This document shows, one piece after another, positions 24,749-34,221 of a stretch of DNA of 64,000 bases; the first letter of the stretch is position 1; each line of letters opens with the position of its first letter. The notes below the pieces were generated by a model. The model did not search any database and was not told the DNA's origin. It saw only the letters and a list, made by a program, of their open reading frames with translations. The stretch spans positions 186,001 to 250,000 of the forward strand of contig CALLFZ010000010.1 in the NCBI GenBank assembly GCA_938010045.1, in the 5' to 3' direction. The DNA is from an uncultured bacterium. GTDB lineage: Bacteria; Verrucomicrobiota; Kiritimatiellia; PWTM01. A program made the position numbers and the translations under genes.

Positions 24749-25873
24749 TCAACGTGCGCCCTCACCCGTCTCCTCGAAGTCCGGCGGCCGCCTCCGGCAA
24801 TACTCGACAATATCCGGAATGTCCTCCACGCGGATCCCCCGCCAGAACACATGCCAGCGGGAGCCGCGCAATCGTCCGTCCGCCTGCTGGTCATACCAGC
24901 CGTTGATCGGATTGTCCGGCCGCGACCGCCAGAAGAGCGCCGAATGGTCGCGCCGCAGGCGGTGCCACAGCTCCTGCGCCAACCCTTCGCCGCGCGCCGC
25001 CATACCCACCGCAAATTTTGAGAGGTACCGACCCGCCGGATGGACTTCGACCACCGCGGCGCCTCGGTATTGCTCCTCGACATAGACGTCGCTCACCGCC
25101 GCCATCCAGTCGCGCCGGATCAGCCGCCGCTCGAACGCCTCCTCGAACAGCGCCAACAGACGGGGTACGTCCACATCGGCGAGGCCTGACGCTCGAACGA
25201 TGCGGCTGCCGCGCCGGATCACAGTGCCGCGTCCGCGCACCGTGAACAACTCGCGTAGCAAATCCAAGGGTGAGGCGACGGAAAAATGCAGCGAGGGACA
25301 CCGTTCCAAGACCGCGGCCGCGACCAGCAACGACTCGTCCGCGGCGTCCTCCGCCGAGAGTTCATGATCGTTCTCGCCTTGGAGTAGGTGAAGAGCGACG
25401 GGCGCACCGTCGGCTGCGCGGTACATGCCCCGGCTCCGGAGCCACTGGACGCGCCGCACGAGGTCCGGAATCATTGGAAGCAGCGCATCGAGCCGACGGC
25501 ACCGCGACAGCTCAACGATCAATCCGCCGCGCTGCCCGCGACATTCCGCCAACCGCGGCGCCGCACCGTCAACGAGGTCGCCTCCTCCGTTCGGCGTCCA
25601 TCGCGCCATCGCCGGCACCGCCTTCGCCAGTGCGTCGGCGGCCATCGAGGCCCGCTCGCCGCAGAGCAGCACCATCGGTGTGAGCTCGAGCCGCAACAGG
25701 AACTGCAGATCGAACGCCACCGCCTCGGGAAACTCAGCGATCGCCGTGTCGTCCGGCACGATCGCCGCGAAACACGTGCCCGGCGCCGTCTGGAACTTCC
25801 GCAGGTAGTACTCGTACTCCTCGCGGCGGCCCAATCCATCCAGACACAACCGCAACGTGGTGGACAGAAGCAT
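24749..25873 (-). CDS. N-acetylglutamate synthase-like protein (kinase-fold plus NAT domain)
   Basis: A 374-residue protein resembling the NAGK/NAGS group that joins an amino-acid-kinase domain to a C-terminal acetyltransferase (DUF619/NAT). The N-terminus YEYYLRKFQTAPGTCFAAIV and LFTVRGRGTVIRRGSRIV match kinase-domain landmarks. The catalytic Lys-x-Gly-Gly of active N-acetylglutamate kinases is absent (the site reads VPDDTAI). The NAT part contains DVYVEEQYRGAAVVE, SKFAV, LFWRSRPDNPINGWY and HVFWRGI, with the Asn and Tyr of this family. It most likely transfers acetyl to glutamate in arginine synthesis, with a non-catalytic kinase fold. No other arg genes are nearby. The ATG is preceded by AAGGGG and a -10 TATAAG. 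Confidence 0.78.
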   Translation of the reverse strand: MLLSTTLRLCLDGLGRREEYEYYLRKFQTAPGTCFAAIVPDDTAIAEFPEAVAFDLQFLLRLELTPMVLLCGERASMAADALAKAVPAMARWTPNGGGDLVDGAAPRLAECRGQRGGLIVELSRCRRLDALLPMIPDLVRRVQWLRSRGMYRAADGAPVALHLLQGENDHELSAEDAADESLLVAAAVLERCPSLHFSVASPLDLLRELFTVRGRGTVIRRGSRIVRASGLADVDVPRLLALFEEAFERRLIRRDWMAAVSDVYVEEQYRGAAVVEVHPAGRYLSKFAVGMAARGEGLAQELWHRLRRDHSALFWRSRPDNPINGWYDQQADGRLRGSRWHVFWRGIRVEDIPDIVEYCRRRPPDFEETGEGAR

Positions 25874-25879
25874 GGACCC

Positions 25880-25908
25880 CTTATACCGCGCCCCGCCGCC
25901 CGTGTCAC
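25880..25908 (-). promoter_or_regulatory. Predicted promoter of the NAGS-like gene
   Basis: Minus-strand GTGACA (25908-25903), a 17-base spacer, then TATAAG (25885-25880). Six bases separate the -10 box from the ATG at 25873, which predicts a leaderless mRNA, although AAGGGG overlaps the same bases. Confidence 0.5.
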
Positions 25909-26218
25909 ACGTCGAGCCGGCTTCGGCTCGCGGGCGCATCGAAAGAGTTGAGAATCGATTCGAGCCATCCCCATCCAATCCACCGAGCGGGCCCCGGTGC
26001 GAGCCACCGCACGGACGCCGCTCCGCCGCGGGCAAACGTGCTGCAGGCGCCGCACGCAATCCCCCAGACGCACCTGCACCGCTGACCGCCCCCTCCGCCA
26101 GTAGTTCTCAGAGCCGCCGGCCGACGACGGGACGCGGCAGACACCCAACACCGCGCCGCCGCCGCGATCTAGACAACACGCCCTCACTCCATGCCCCAAT
26201 CGCGGCCAGGCGGTGCGG
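25909..26218. other. Intergenic stretch between divergent genes
   Basis: About 310 bases lie between the two opposed promoters. I see no plausible gene, hairpin of note or repeat; composition remains GC-rich. Confidence 0.5.
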
Positions 26219-26247
26219 TTGGAGTCAGGTGACGACGCCGCTACAAT
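26219..26247 (+). promoter_or_regulatory. Predicted promoter of the methyltransferase operon
   Basis: TTGGAG (26219-26224), 17 bases, TACAAT (26242-26247), 13 bases before the ATG at 26261. This leaves a short leader of about 6 bases with no recognisable Shine-Dalgarno sequence. Confidence 0.55.
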
Positions 26248-26260
26248 CCTGGTGGGTTCG

Positions 26261-27307
26261 ATGAGCCAACCTGTCCATGGTGTCCCAACGCCCGACCCCG
26301 CCGATGGGCTCAGCCGTCTCATGTCGCTGGCCACGGGATACTGGAGTTCGGCCGCACTGATCGCCGCGATCGAACTTGGCGTGTTCGAGGCGATCGCGCA
26401 TGGGCACGTCACCACCGACGACATCGCGCGTCAATGCGGGTGCACTCGGCCGTATCTCGAGGATCTCCTTTGCGCGATGGAGTCGCTGGGCCTTCTGGTG
26501 CATGATCGCAGAGCTTGGCGCCTTCCCGACGAATGGTTGCCCTTCTTGTCTCCTGACTCACCGCGATCGCTCGTGCCGGCGCTCGCGATGAACCGTGATC
26601 TGTACCCGCTCTGGAGTCGCCTCGCGGACACGATCCGAACCGGCCGGCCGCCGGCCGGCGCCGCCGATCATCTGGGCGCCGATCCGGAGCGCACGCGCCG
26701 TTTCGTACTCGCGATGCACAGTCGGGCGATGGCTCTCGGCGAACGACTGTTGCCCCTACTGGATCCCGGGCCGGTGTCCACGTTGCTCGACGTGGCGGCC
26801 GGCCCGGGCACGTTCAGCCGCCTTCTCGCGGAAAAGCATGCGAGGCTCCGCGCCATGCTCGCCGACTTGCCAGCCGTCATCGCCATCGCACGCGAGCTGC
26901 ACACCAACTCGCCCGCCGCAAGCCGGCTCGCCTTCATGTCCGCGGACTACCGGCAACACGTTGAGTGGGGGGGTCCATACGACGCGATCCTGTTCTGTGG
27001 CGCGTTGCACCAGGAAACACCGGATACGGCCCGTGAGTTGTTCGAGCGACTCTCGCGCCATGTCACGGCCGGCGGCCGGTTGATCGTGGTGGATCTCATG
27101 CGGGAAGACGGTCCCACTCATCCGATGGCGGCGCTGTTTTCGCTCAACATGCGCCTCACCAGTGCGCAGGGCCGCGTGTGGGGCGTCGCGGACGCCGCCG
27201 ACGTTCTCGAACAGTCAGGATGGCTCGTCACCGGGCGCGTCGGCGCGCCATCTCTTCCCTACTGGCGCATCGAGGCGCAGGTCGCGACATCTGAGCGTAC
27301 ATCGTGA
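26261..27307 (+). CDS. SAM-dependent class I methyltransferase (O-methyltransferase-like)
   Basis: A 348-residue protein with the layout of plant/polyketide-type O-methyltransferases. An N-terminal winged-helix dimerisation domain (VTTDDIARQCGCTRPYLEDLL) is followed by a Rossmann domain with SAM motif I LLDVAAGPGTFS near residue 176, a downstream acidic LADLPAV, and GGRLIVVDLMRED near the end. An ILFCGALHQETPD segment occupies the position where such enzymes carry the active-site His. The substrate is unknown. Its stop overlaps the GTG of the large membrane/TPR protein, so the two are probably made together. Confidence 0.85.
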   Translation: MSQPVHGVPTPDPADGLSRLMSLATGYWSSAALIAAIELGVFEAIAHGHVTTDDIARQCGCTRPYLEDLLCAMESLGLLVHDRRAWRLPDEWLPFLSPDSPRSLVPALAMNRDLYPLWSRLADTIRTGRPPAGAADHLGADPERTRRFVLAMHSRAMALGERLLPLLDPGPVSTLLDVAAGPGTFSRLLAEKHARLRAMLADLPAVIAIARELHTNSPAASRLAFMSADYRQHVEWGGPYDAILFCGALHQETPDTARELFERLSRHVTAGGRLIVVDLMREDGPTHPMAALFSLNMRLTSAQGRVWGVADAADVLEQSGWLVTGRVGAPSLPYWRIEAQVATSERTS

Positions 27308-30300
27308 AGCGTCACTGCCGTCCTGCTCCGGACCCGCCCACCCCATGGACACCGCGACCGTGGGACCGTTCGCTGATTCAGCCACTGCCGGACGGCCACT
27401 CCATCTGGATGGTGGGCGTTGGCTTTGCGGCTTTCGTCGTGGGAGCCGTCACGATGTGTCCCGGCCTGTTCCCCGGTGAACCGGCGGAGGCGCTGGCTGT
27501 CATTGGGGGGCACGGGCCGCTGCCCTCGCTGACGCATCCGTTGTGGGAAGGCGTGGTTCGTCTGGCGGAATGGTGGTCCCCCGGCGATGTGGTCCGTGCT
27601 CTGAATGTGTTCAACGTGGTGACGGGCGCCGTGGCGGCGGCGTTGCTGTTTCACGTGGCGGCGATCTTTCGCACGGGGGTCTCGTCGAAACGATCGCGCC
27701 CGGAGCCCGACTCCGAGAGCGAACCGTGCCCGAGCCCCACGGCCGGGTCAATGCGGTGGGAGGCGCTCTTGCCCCACGTCCCGCCATTGCTCGCGGTGCT
27801 GCTGGGCGCGGGATCGTTCCCCTTTCTGTTCGTCGCCACGCGGTCCCACCCCACCACGCTGGCCGCGGCGTTGTGGCTGGCGGGACTGGGATCGGTGGCC
27901 GCCTATGGCAGAACTGGTCGGCGAGCCTCGCTCTACGCGGGCGCAGTGTGGCTCGGTCTCGCGACGGCCGAATCGCCGGGAGGATGGCCGCTCTGGCCCG
28001 CCCTCCTTCTGTGGCTCGTCGTCGCGATGGTACGGCACCGCGACCTCGTGCGGCCCGTTATGCCCGACGAATATCGTGGGCACCTGCGGCTTCGCACTCC
28101 GATCATCGCCGGCACGCTGGCTCTGGCCGCTCTGCTCGCGCCCTGGCTCGTGCGCGCCGCTATCTTCCACCACGAACCGGCGGCAGCGTGGGCCGGCGCA
28201 GACTCGTATCGCGACGCGCTGCTCGAAGTGCTCCGCGCGCAACTGCGGGCGGCCCGCACAACCATCCCGGCCCTGGGCTGGCTGCTGCCCGCCCTCTGCG
28301 TGGGTCTCCCCGCCGCCATCGTCATCGCCGCCTTCACGGGCGAGCACCCCGACCGGCGAGGCCCGGCCACCGCCTCGCTCCTGCTCGTCTCGTGCATTTC
28401 GATCGCGGTCGCGTTCGATGTGCGGTTCGCTCCCTGGCCCGTGTTCGGCGCCTCACCGCTGTTGGTCACCCCCTACGGCGTGATGGCGCTCTGGACCGCC
28501 GCGGCCGCCGCCGGACTCATCCGCCTTCTGTTGCGTGACCTTGACCGTCGCGACCTCCCCGGCGCGTTGTCGCAAATCGACCTGACCCCCCTTCGCCGTC
28601 GCCGCGCCGCCGCTGTGTATGCGATCGCGATGACCAGCGCGCTTGTCATCGCGACCGGACGCCACGTCGTTCAGGTCGCACGCTGCGATTCCGCGCCATT
28701 CGACGAATTCGCGTTCGGCGTCCTCGATGAACTCGGCGACGCGGATCGTCTGGTTCTCGCGACGCCGCTGGAGCCGCTCATCACCGTCCGCGCCCGCCAT
28801 GCGCGCCCCAACGCGCGAGTGCTCAACCTTCAGGTGAGCCGTCATCCCGTATATTTGCGCTATGTTGCCGACGTCTTCGCCGACGACCCCCGCGCCCGCG
28901 GCCTCGCCACCGCCGGACTCGACGCCGTTCTGGCCGATTGGTTCGCTCGCGATCCGTCCGTGACCGGCCGAGTGGTGATCGTGGACACGCCCGATGTCTG
29001 GCGGCTGGGCGGCTGGACCGCGCTGCCGGGACGGTGGACGTATCGCGGCATCGCCGCACCCGACGCCGAACACCTGCGCGCGCACTGGGCCGTCGTTTCC
29101 TCCTGGACATCCCACATGGCCCGGACGTTCGCCCGGCTGCAGCGCCTGCCCCCGGCCTTCAGACCGTACGCAGGGTGGTTACGCCGGCACGCCAGCCGCC
29201 TCCTGAACGACTTTGGCTTCCTGATCGAGGAGGCCGGTCTGACCGACGAGGCCCTCGTCGTGTACGAGACCGCGGCCACCCTCGACTCCGAGCAATACAG
29301 CGCCCGCCACAACCGAGCGCGGCTCACTCGCCAGCTCGGCCGCCCCGAGGCCGACGCAGCCCAGATGGACCTCGATCGCTGGATCCGCGCGCGCGCCGCG
29401 ACATTCCATCCTCTCGAGGCCGCCCATCGGAGCGGCCGGGTTCGCGATCCGAACCTGCAGATGGCCAGCAGCGCTCTCGCCGCGCGCGCCGGCTATCTCG
29501 ATGTGGCACTGTCCGAGCTCACCGAGGTTCTGCAGCAGCGCCGTGACGATCCGTCCGCTCGGCTCGCGATGGCCGCGGTCTTGGACCGACGCGGGAACTC
29601 GGCGGAGAGCCGCGCGATCTTCGAACGCCTTGCGGCCGACAATCCGGACCGCGCGGATTTACAATTGGCGGCCGGCCTCGCCGCGTTGACCGCGGGCGAC
29701 ATGACGTCCGCCGTAGCCATCGCACGCTCGCTCGCGCGCCTCGACCCGCCGCCGGCCGCGTTGCCGACCTACGAGGCGTTGATCGCCGTCCAGACGGGCG
29801 ATGTGGCCTCCGCCACCGTCATTCTGAATCGACGATTGGCCGACGCGCCGGAGGATGTCGCCGCCCGTCTCGCGTTGGGATATATCGCCGCGAAAACCGG
29901 CGACACCGCCGCGCTTCGCCGCACCCTGGATAGCGTGCGATCGCGCAATCTCCGCATTCCCTGGCTCGAGACGTTGCTCGCGCAGGCGCTGGCCGCCGAG
30001 GGCCGCACCGTCGAGGCGCGCGAGCGAATGGAAGAAATCGTCGCCCGACATCCAGCGTTCGGGCCCGCGTGGGAGATTCTGCTCGCGCTGGATGTCGCCG
30101 AGCGCCGCGCCGACCGCGCGCGGGACCACGCCGCGCGCCTGCTGCGTCTCCAGCCGGCCCACCCCCGGGCGAACTACATTTGGGCCAGCTTGTTGATGGC
30201 GGAGTCCAAGTGGGGCGAGGCCGAGGCCGCGCTCGAGATCGCCCTCCGCGGCGCCCCAACCGACGCGCACATTCTGAACGATCTCGCGTGGTGCCGCCTG

Positions 30301-30525
30301 CAGCTCGGCCGCGCGGAGTCGGCGCTCGAGCTGGCAACGCGCGCGGTCGAACGTGAGCCCGATTCCCCCGCCCTGCTCGATACGCTCGCCCGCGCCCTCC
30401 TTGCCGTCGGTCACACGAACCGGGCCATGGAAGTCGCCCGGCGCGCGCGCGCGCTGAGCCCCGATCATTCCGACAGACTGACTCTGGCGACCAACGTCGC
30501 CGGCGCCGCGAACGCGCCACGCTGA
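27304..30525 (+). CDS. DUF2723-like polytopic membrane protein with C-terminal TPR repeats
   Basis: A 1073-residue protein. The GTG start overlaps the methyltransferase stop (GTGA). Residues about 35-460 contain around ten hydrophobic segments; the first loop MCPGLFPGEPAEALAVIGG followed by PSLTHPLWEGVVRLAE resembles DUF2723 proteins, thought to be related to membrane glycosyltransferases of the PMT class. A soluble, probably extracytoplasmic region follows, and from about 620 to the end lies a long tetratricopeptide array; the last repeats include APTDAHILNDLAWCRLQLGR and PDSPALLDTLARALLAVG. A role in glycan or envelope assembly is plausible, supported only by family resemblance and the neighbouring LptF/G-like gene. 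Confidence 0.65.
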   Translation: MKRHCRPAPDPPTPWTPRPWDRSLIQPLPDGHSIWMVGVGFAAFVVGAVTMCPGLFPGEPAEALAVIGGHGPLPSLTHPLWEGVVRLAEWWSPGDVVRALNVFNVVTGAVAAALLFHVAAIFRTGVSSKRSRPEPDSESEPCPSPTAGSMRWEALLPHVPPLLAVLLGAGSFPFLFVATRSHPTTLAAALWLAGLGSVAAYGRTGRRASLYAGAVWLGLATAESPGGWPLWPALLLWLVVAMVRHRDLVRPVMPDEYRGHLRLRTPIIAGTLALAALLAPWLVRAAIFHHEPAAAWAGADSYRDALLEVLRAQLRAARTTIPALGWLLPALCVGLPAAIVIAAFTGEHPDRRGPATASLLLVSCISIAVAFDVRFAPWPVFGASPLLVTPYGVMALWTAAAAAGLIRLLLRDLDRRDLPGALSQIDLTPLRRRRAAAVYAIAMTSALVIATGRHVVQVARCDSAPFDEFAFGVLDELGDADRLVLATPLEPLITVRARHARPNARVLNLQVSRHPVYLRYVADVFADDPRARGLATAGLDAVLADWFARDPSVTGRVVIVDTPDVWRLGGWTALPGRWTYRGIAAPDAEHLRAHWAVVSSWTSHMARTFARLQRLPPAFRPYAGWLRRHASRLLNDFGFLIEEAGLTDEALVVYETAATLDSEQYSARHNRARLTRQLGRPEADAAQMDLDRWIRARAATFHPLEAAHRSGRVRDPNLQMASSALAARAGYLDVALSELTEVLQQRRDDPSARLAMAAVLDRRGNSAESRAIFERLAADNPDRADLQLAAGLAALTAGDMTSAVAIARSLARLDPPPAALPTYEALIAVQTGDVASATVILNRRLADAPEDVAARLALGYIAAKTGDTAALRRTLDSVRSRNLRIPWLETLLAQALAAEGRTVEARERMEEIVARHPAFGPAWEILLALDVAERRADRARDHAARLLRLQPAHPRANYIWASLLMAESKWGEAEAALEIALRGAPTDAHILNDLAWCRLQLGRAESALELATRAVEREPDSPALLDTLARALLAVGHTNRAMEVARRARALSPDHSDRLTLATNVAGAANAPR

Positions 30526-30577
30526 ACCCACGGTCGCGTTCCGATCCGCTTCTTGCCAGCGCCGCCGCCGCCCCCGT

Positions 30578-31678
30578 ATGCTCGCGAGCGTGAAACTCCT
30601 GGACCGCTATCTCCTGCGCCGATTTTTCGGACCGCTGATGCTCTGCTTCGCGGCGTTCACGATCATTTACATCGTGTTTGACCTCTTCAACAACCTGTCC
30701 GACTTTCTACAAGGTCACGCGTCCCTGCCGAGCCTGCTGTTGTACTACGTGCAGCTGATCCCGGCCTCCCTCAACTACATCGTCCCCGTCTCCCTGGTGC
30801 TCGCGATTCTGTGGGCGCTGTCCGAACTGACACGCCACAATGAAATCACCGCCATGCGCGCCTGCGGTCTCAGCCTTGGGCGATTGATGTTGCCGCTCAT
30901 CCTCGCTGGGCTGGCCGCCAGCGTGCTGGTGCTGGCCGTGAACGAGACCGTGGGGTCGGATGCCGCCTACCGAACCCGCCAATTTGTCCGCGCGCAAGGC
31001 CGCACCGACCGAGACGACGTGCACATCGCGGGTCCGCTCCCCTACCATAACCCGGCCGAGCACCGCACGTGGCTCATCGGCCGGTTCCACACGCTCACCT
31101 TCGACATGCACCACGTGCAGGTGGTCCAGCAAACGCCGTTCGGCCGGGATGCATGGAAGGCCATCGCCGAGGAGGCCTCATGGGCCGGCGGCACCTGGTG
31201 GTTCCGAAACGTCCGGCTCCAGTACTACGACGAACGCGGGCACCCTCTCGGCCCGCCGCGCATCGTCGCGCTCCGCCCCATGACCGAATTCACGGAAACG
31301 CCGCGCGAGTTCGTGAATGAAATTAAGGATCCGGAGTTTCTCACCGCCGCCGAGTTACTCCGCTTCATCCGCACCCACCCTCAGCTCGACGCCCGCGCGG
31401 TCCAGCGCTTGCGCGTCACCCTGCACAGCCGCCTCGCGATGCCCTGGGGCTGCCTGATCGCGGTGTTGTTCGGCATCCCGTTCGGCACCACCACCGCCCG
31501 GAAAGGCGCGCTGCGCGGGATTCTGTTGTGCCTCACGCTGTTCTTCTCATCGTGGGCGATGGTCAGTCTCGGGCTGTGGGCCGGCAAAATGGGACATATC
31601 CCCGCGTGGCTCGGAGGATGGGGGCCGACCCTCCTCTATCTGGGGGCCGGCTTGCGGCTTTCGCTCCGCGATCTCTAA
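30578..31678 (+). CDS. LptF/LptG-family permease
   Basis: A 366-residue inner-membrane protein of the YjgP/YjgQ family. In the LptB2FG ABC transporter these subunits extract lipopolysaccharide and pass it to the periplasmic bridge. The N-terminus LLDRYLLRRFFGPLMLCF is diagnostic, followed by TM segments near 15-38, 55-80 and 103-125, a periplasmic beta-jellyroll region (about 130-270), and three TM segments at the end, with PWGCLIAVLFGIPFG marking the fourth. Only one F/G gene is seen, so a partner should lie elsewhere. It starts 52 bases after the TPR protein, probably the same operon. A GTG 12 bases downstream is an alternative start. Confidence 0.88.
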   Translation: MLASVKLLDRYLLRRFFGPLMLCFAAFTIIYIVFDLFNNLSDFLQGHASLPSLLLYYVQLIPASLNYIVPVSLVLAILWALSELTRHNEITAMRACGLSLGRLMLPLILAGLAASVLVLAVNETVGSDAAYRTRQFVRAQGRTDRDDVHIAGPLPYHNPAEHRTWLIGRFHTLTFDMHHVQVVQQTPFGRDAWKAIAEEASWAGGTWWFRNVRLQYYDERGHPLGPPRIVALRPMTEFTETPREFVNEIKDPEFLTAAELLRFIRTHPQLDARAVQRLRVTLHSRLAMPWGCLIAVLFGIPFGTTTARKGALRGILLCLTLFFSSWAMVSLGLWAGKMGHIPAWLGGWGPTLLYLGAGLRLSLRDL

Positions 31679-32003
31679 CTGGCCTCGCCCCCCAGTGGTT
31701 TTCGACCGTCGTCCGTCGGGCGGCTCGCCCAGCTGATGTTCGGGGGCGACGGCCAAACTCCCTCGCGCGCCGAGAGCCTGGTCGGACCGATGCCCCAACC
31801 CCGGAACGACGCGCACGCGCATTCATTGGGGACGCCCAAGCTCGCCGGCGAGCGGACATTCTCCCACGTCCGCACCTGACGAGCGGTCAGAGCCGCGGCC
31901 TTCCCACCGAGCCCACGCGCGCGGGAGTCGCCGCGGGATCGCCGCTCGCCACCGGCACCCCCACCATGGTCCGGCGTCGCGACGCGGCCGCCGGCGCTCC
32001 GCC
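31679..32003. other. Intergenic region between convergent genes
   Basis: This 325-base stretch separates the ends of the LptF/G gene (plus) and rplQ (minus). I see no gene. A short hairpin GGGCG-GCT-CGCCC (31718-31730) and the 12-base palindrome GCGTCGCGACGC (31974-31985) are present, but neither has a T-tract, so neither is a convincing terminator. Confidence 0.45.
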
Positions 32004-32405
32004 TCAGGCGGTGGTGCTCGGCGCCTCGGGCGCGGCCGCCGCATCGCCCATCGGCCGCACCCACTCGAGGATCGCCATCGTCGAGCTGTCGCGCCGGCGT
32101 CCGGGCAGCCGGATGATTCGGGTGTAGCCCCCGTTGCGATCGCTCATCGCCGGCGCAATCTCCTGGAACAGCCGGCTCACCGCCGGCTTCTGATGCAGCG
32201 CCGCAAGCGCCCGGCGACGCGACGCGAGCGTGCCCTCGCGCCCCCACGTGACCGAGCGTTCCGCGAGGCGGCGCGCCGCCTTCGCCTTGGCAAGCGTCGT
32301 GCGAACCCGCCCGTGCAGAATCAGACTGCACACAAGCGCGGAGATCAACGCATTGCGGTGCGCGGTCGTCCGGCCCAGCTTGATGGTGGTCTTGCGATGG
32401 CGCAT
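32004..32405 (-). CDS. rplQ: 50S ribosomal protein L17
   Basis: A 133-residue L17, a 23S rRNA-binding protein near the peptide exit tunnel. The start MRHRKTTIKLGRTTAHRNAL and the GGYTRIIRLPGRRRDSSTMAILEWV block are diagnostic. A short Ala/Pro/Thr tail extends past the usual end. It is the last gene of the supercluster, 22 bases after rpoA, in the standard alpha-operon position. Confidence 0.97.
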   Translation of the reverse strand: MRHRKTTIKLGRTTAHRNALISALVCSLILHGRVRTTLAKAKAARRLAERSVTWGREGTLASRRRALAALHQKPAVSRLFQEIAPAMSDRNGGYTRIIRLPGRRRDSSTMAILEWVRPMGDAAAAPEAPSTTA

Positions 32406-32427
32406 CGCGAATCCTCCAACGAAACGG

Positions 32428-33483
32428 TCAACTCTTCTTCTCGGCCCGGGCCGTGGCCGCCAGCGCCTTCTCGGCGGCGGCCGCGCGATCGGCCTCGGTC
32501 GGCAATAGATCGGCCTCGAACGTCATGCCCAGCGAGAGCCCGAGTTCCTGGAGCCGCTGCTTGATCTCGTTCAGCGACTTCTTGCCGAAGTTTCGGAACT
32601 TCAGTAGCTCCGCCTCGCTCTTCTGCACGAGCTCGCCCACGGTCAGGATATTCGCATTGTTCAGGCAGTTCACGGCGCGAACGCTGAGCTCGATATCGTT
32701 GACGCTCATCGCGAGTTTGCGCCGCAACTCCTCGCGCTGCGCATCCACTTGCCGCTCGGTCGTCTCGAACTGGATGAAGTCGCGGTCGTAATGCACGAAC
32801 ACGTCGAGATGGTGGCGAAGGATCGCCGCGCTGATCGTCAGCGCCTCGTCCGGCTCGATGCGTCCGTCCGTCCAGATCTCCAACACCAGACGGTCATAGT
32901 CCGTCCGGCGTCCCACGCGGCAGTTCTCGACCGCGTACTTGACCCGCCGGACCGGGGAAAACAGGCAGTCGATCGGAATCACGCCGATCTCCTGGTCCGG
33001 CTTCTTGTTCCATTCGGCCGGCCGGTAGCCGCGCCCGATACAGACCTCCATCTCCATGTCCAGCATGCCGTCCGGCGCCAGCGTCGCGATGTGATGCTCC
33101 CGGTTCAGCACCTCGACCATCGCGTCGCTCTCGATGTCGCCCGCGGTCACCTCGCCCGGCCCCTTTTTGCGCAGCCGGATCTTGCGAGGCTCGCGGGTGT
33201 ACATCTTCAACTTGACCCCTTTCAGGTTCAGCACGATGTCGGTCACATCCTCCACCACGCCGTTGAGGCTGCAGAACTCGTGCATCGCGCCCTCGATCCG
33301 GACGGACGAGATCGCCGCGCCCTCGATCGAGGACAGCAGCACGCGCCGCAGCGAGTTCCCGAGCGTTCGGCCATATCCGGCTTCGAACGGCTCCGCAACG
33401 TACTTCGCGTAGTGCTGGGACGGATCGCTCTCGACGGCGGCGACCGCCTTCGGCATCTCGAATCGAGCAACTCGAATCGGCAT
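32428..33483 (-). CDS. rpoA: RNA polymerase alpha subunit
   Basis: A 351-residue alpha subunit. The N-terminal dimerisation domain contains EPFEAGYGRTLGNSLRRVLL and the C-terminal DNA/activator-binding domain contains ILTVGELVQKSEAELLKFRNFGKKSL, including the helix-hairpin-helix that contacts UP elements. A lysine- and alanine-rich tail follows. It lies in the alpha operon after rpsD with a 77-base gap. The intact C-terminal domain fits with the A-tract upstream of the supercluster promoter. Confidence 0.98.
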   Translation of the reverse strand: MPIRVARFEMPKAVAAVESDPSQHYAKYVAEPFEAGYGRTLGNSLRRVLLSSIEGAAISSVRIEGAMHEFCSLNGVVEDVTDIVLNLKGVKLKMYTREPRKIRLRKKGPGEVTAGDIESDAMVEVLNREHHIATLAPDGMLDMEMEVCIGRGYRPAEWNKKPDQEIGVIPIDCLFSPVRRVKYAVENCRVGRRTDYDRLVLEIWTDGRIEPDEALTISAAILRHHLDVFVHYDRDFIQFETTERQVDAQREELRRKLAMSVNDIELSVRAVNCLNNANILTVGELVQKSEAELLKFRNFGKKSLNEIKQRLQELGLSLGMTFEADLLPTEADRAAAAEKALAATARAEKKS

Positions 33484-33560
33484 GGATCTACCTCCCAGGG
33501 CCGTCCGTTACCCGGCCCATATGGTGGGGAGACCTCGACCCCCGAGGGCCGCGCTCCCGA

Positions 33561-34199
33561 TCACTTCGAATACAGTTCCACGACCTGCTGCTCGTTCACG
33601 ACCGGCTGGATTTCCTCGCGGCTGGGCACGTGCAGCACCTCTCCCTTCAACTCGTCCCGATTCAACGACAGCCAGGGCACGACCTCGTCGCTTTTACGAA
33701 CGCTCGCAACCTGGTCGAGGCTCGCCTGCGCCAACTGTCGGCTGTGCTCGCGACCCCGCACTTGCACGACGCAGCCCGGCCGGAGTTGGTACGACGGGAT
33801 GTCCACCTTGCGTCCATTCACCTCGATGTGGCCGTGCAGCACCATCTGGCGGGCCGCGCGCTGCGACACTGCGAACCCGAGCCGCCAAACAACCGTATCG
33901 AGCCGCAGCTCGAGCATCTGCAGCAGACGCTCACCGGTCACGCCGCGCTGCTTCAGCGCCTTTTCGAAGAACACTCGGAACTGCTCCTCCTGCATCCCGT
34001 ACATGCGTCGCAGCCGCTGCTTTGCGCGAAGCTGCTCGCCGTAGTCGGAGAGCTTGCGGCGACGGGCGCCGTGCTGTCCCGGCGGATTGCGCTCTTTGTC
34101 GATCGCGCATTTTGACATGTAGCAGCGCGTGCCCTTCAAAAAGAGCTTCATGCCTTCGCGACGGCACAACCGGCAGGCGGGTCCGATGTATCTGCCCAT
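33561..34199 (-). CDS. rpsD: 30S ribosomal protein S4 (zinc-ribbon form)
   Basis: A 212-residue primary 16S-binding protein. The N-terminal motif MGRYIGPACRLCRREG continues to GTRCYMSKC, giving four Cys in the C+ pattern, so it is predicted to bind zinc. The S4 RNA-binding fold follows (LRLDTVVWRLGFAVSQRAARQMV). The start at MGRYIGP is set by homology; an upstream in-frame Met lacks any conserved sequence. S4 is an autoregulator of this operon in E. coli; no such leader could be judged here. Confidence 0.97.
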   Translation of the reverse strand: MGRYIGPACRLCRREGMKLFLKGTRCYMSKCAIDKERNPPGQHGARRRKLSDYGEQLRAKQRLRRMYGMQEEQFRVFFEKALKQRGVTGERLLQMLELRLDTVVWRLGFAVSQRAARQMVLHGHIEVNGRKVDIPSYQLRPGCVVQVRGREHSRQLAQASLDQVASVRKSDEVVPWLSLNRDELKGEVLHVPSREEIQPVVNEQQVVELYSK

Positions 34200-34221
34200 G
34201 GATCGTACTCCTCTCGCAGAC

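Noticed and set aside
31718..31730. Short hairpin between the LptF/G gene and rplQ as a bidirectional terminator
   Set aside because: The stem is 5 bp with a 3-base loop and no T-tract on either side.
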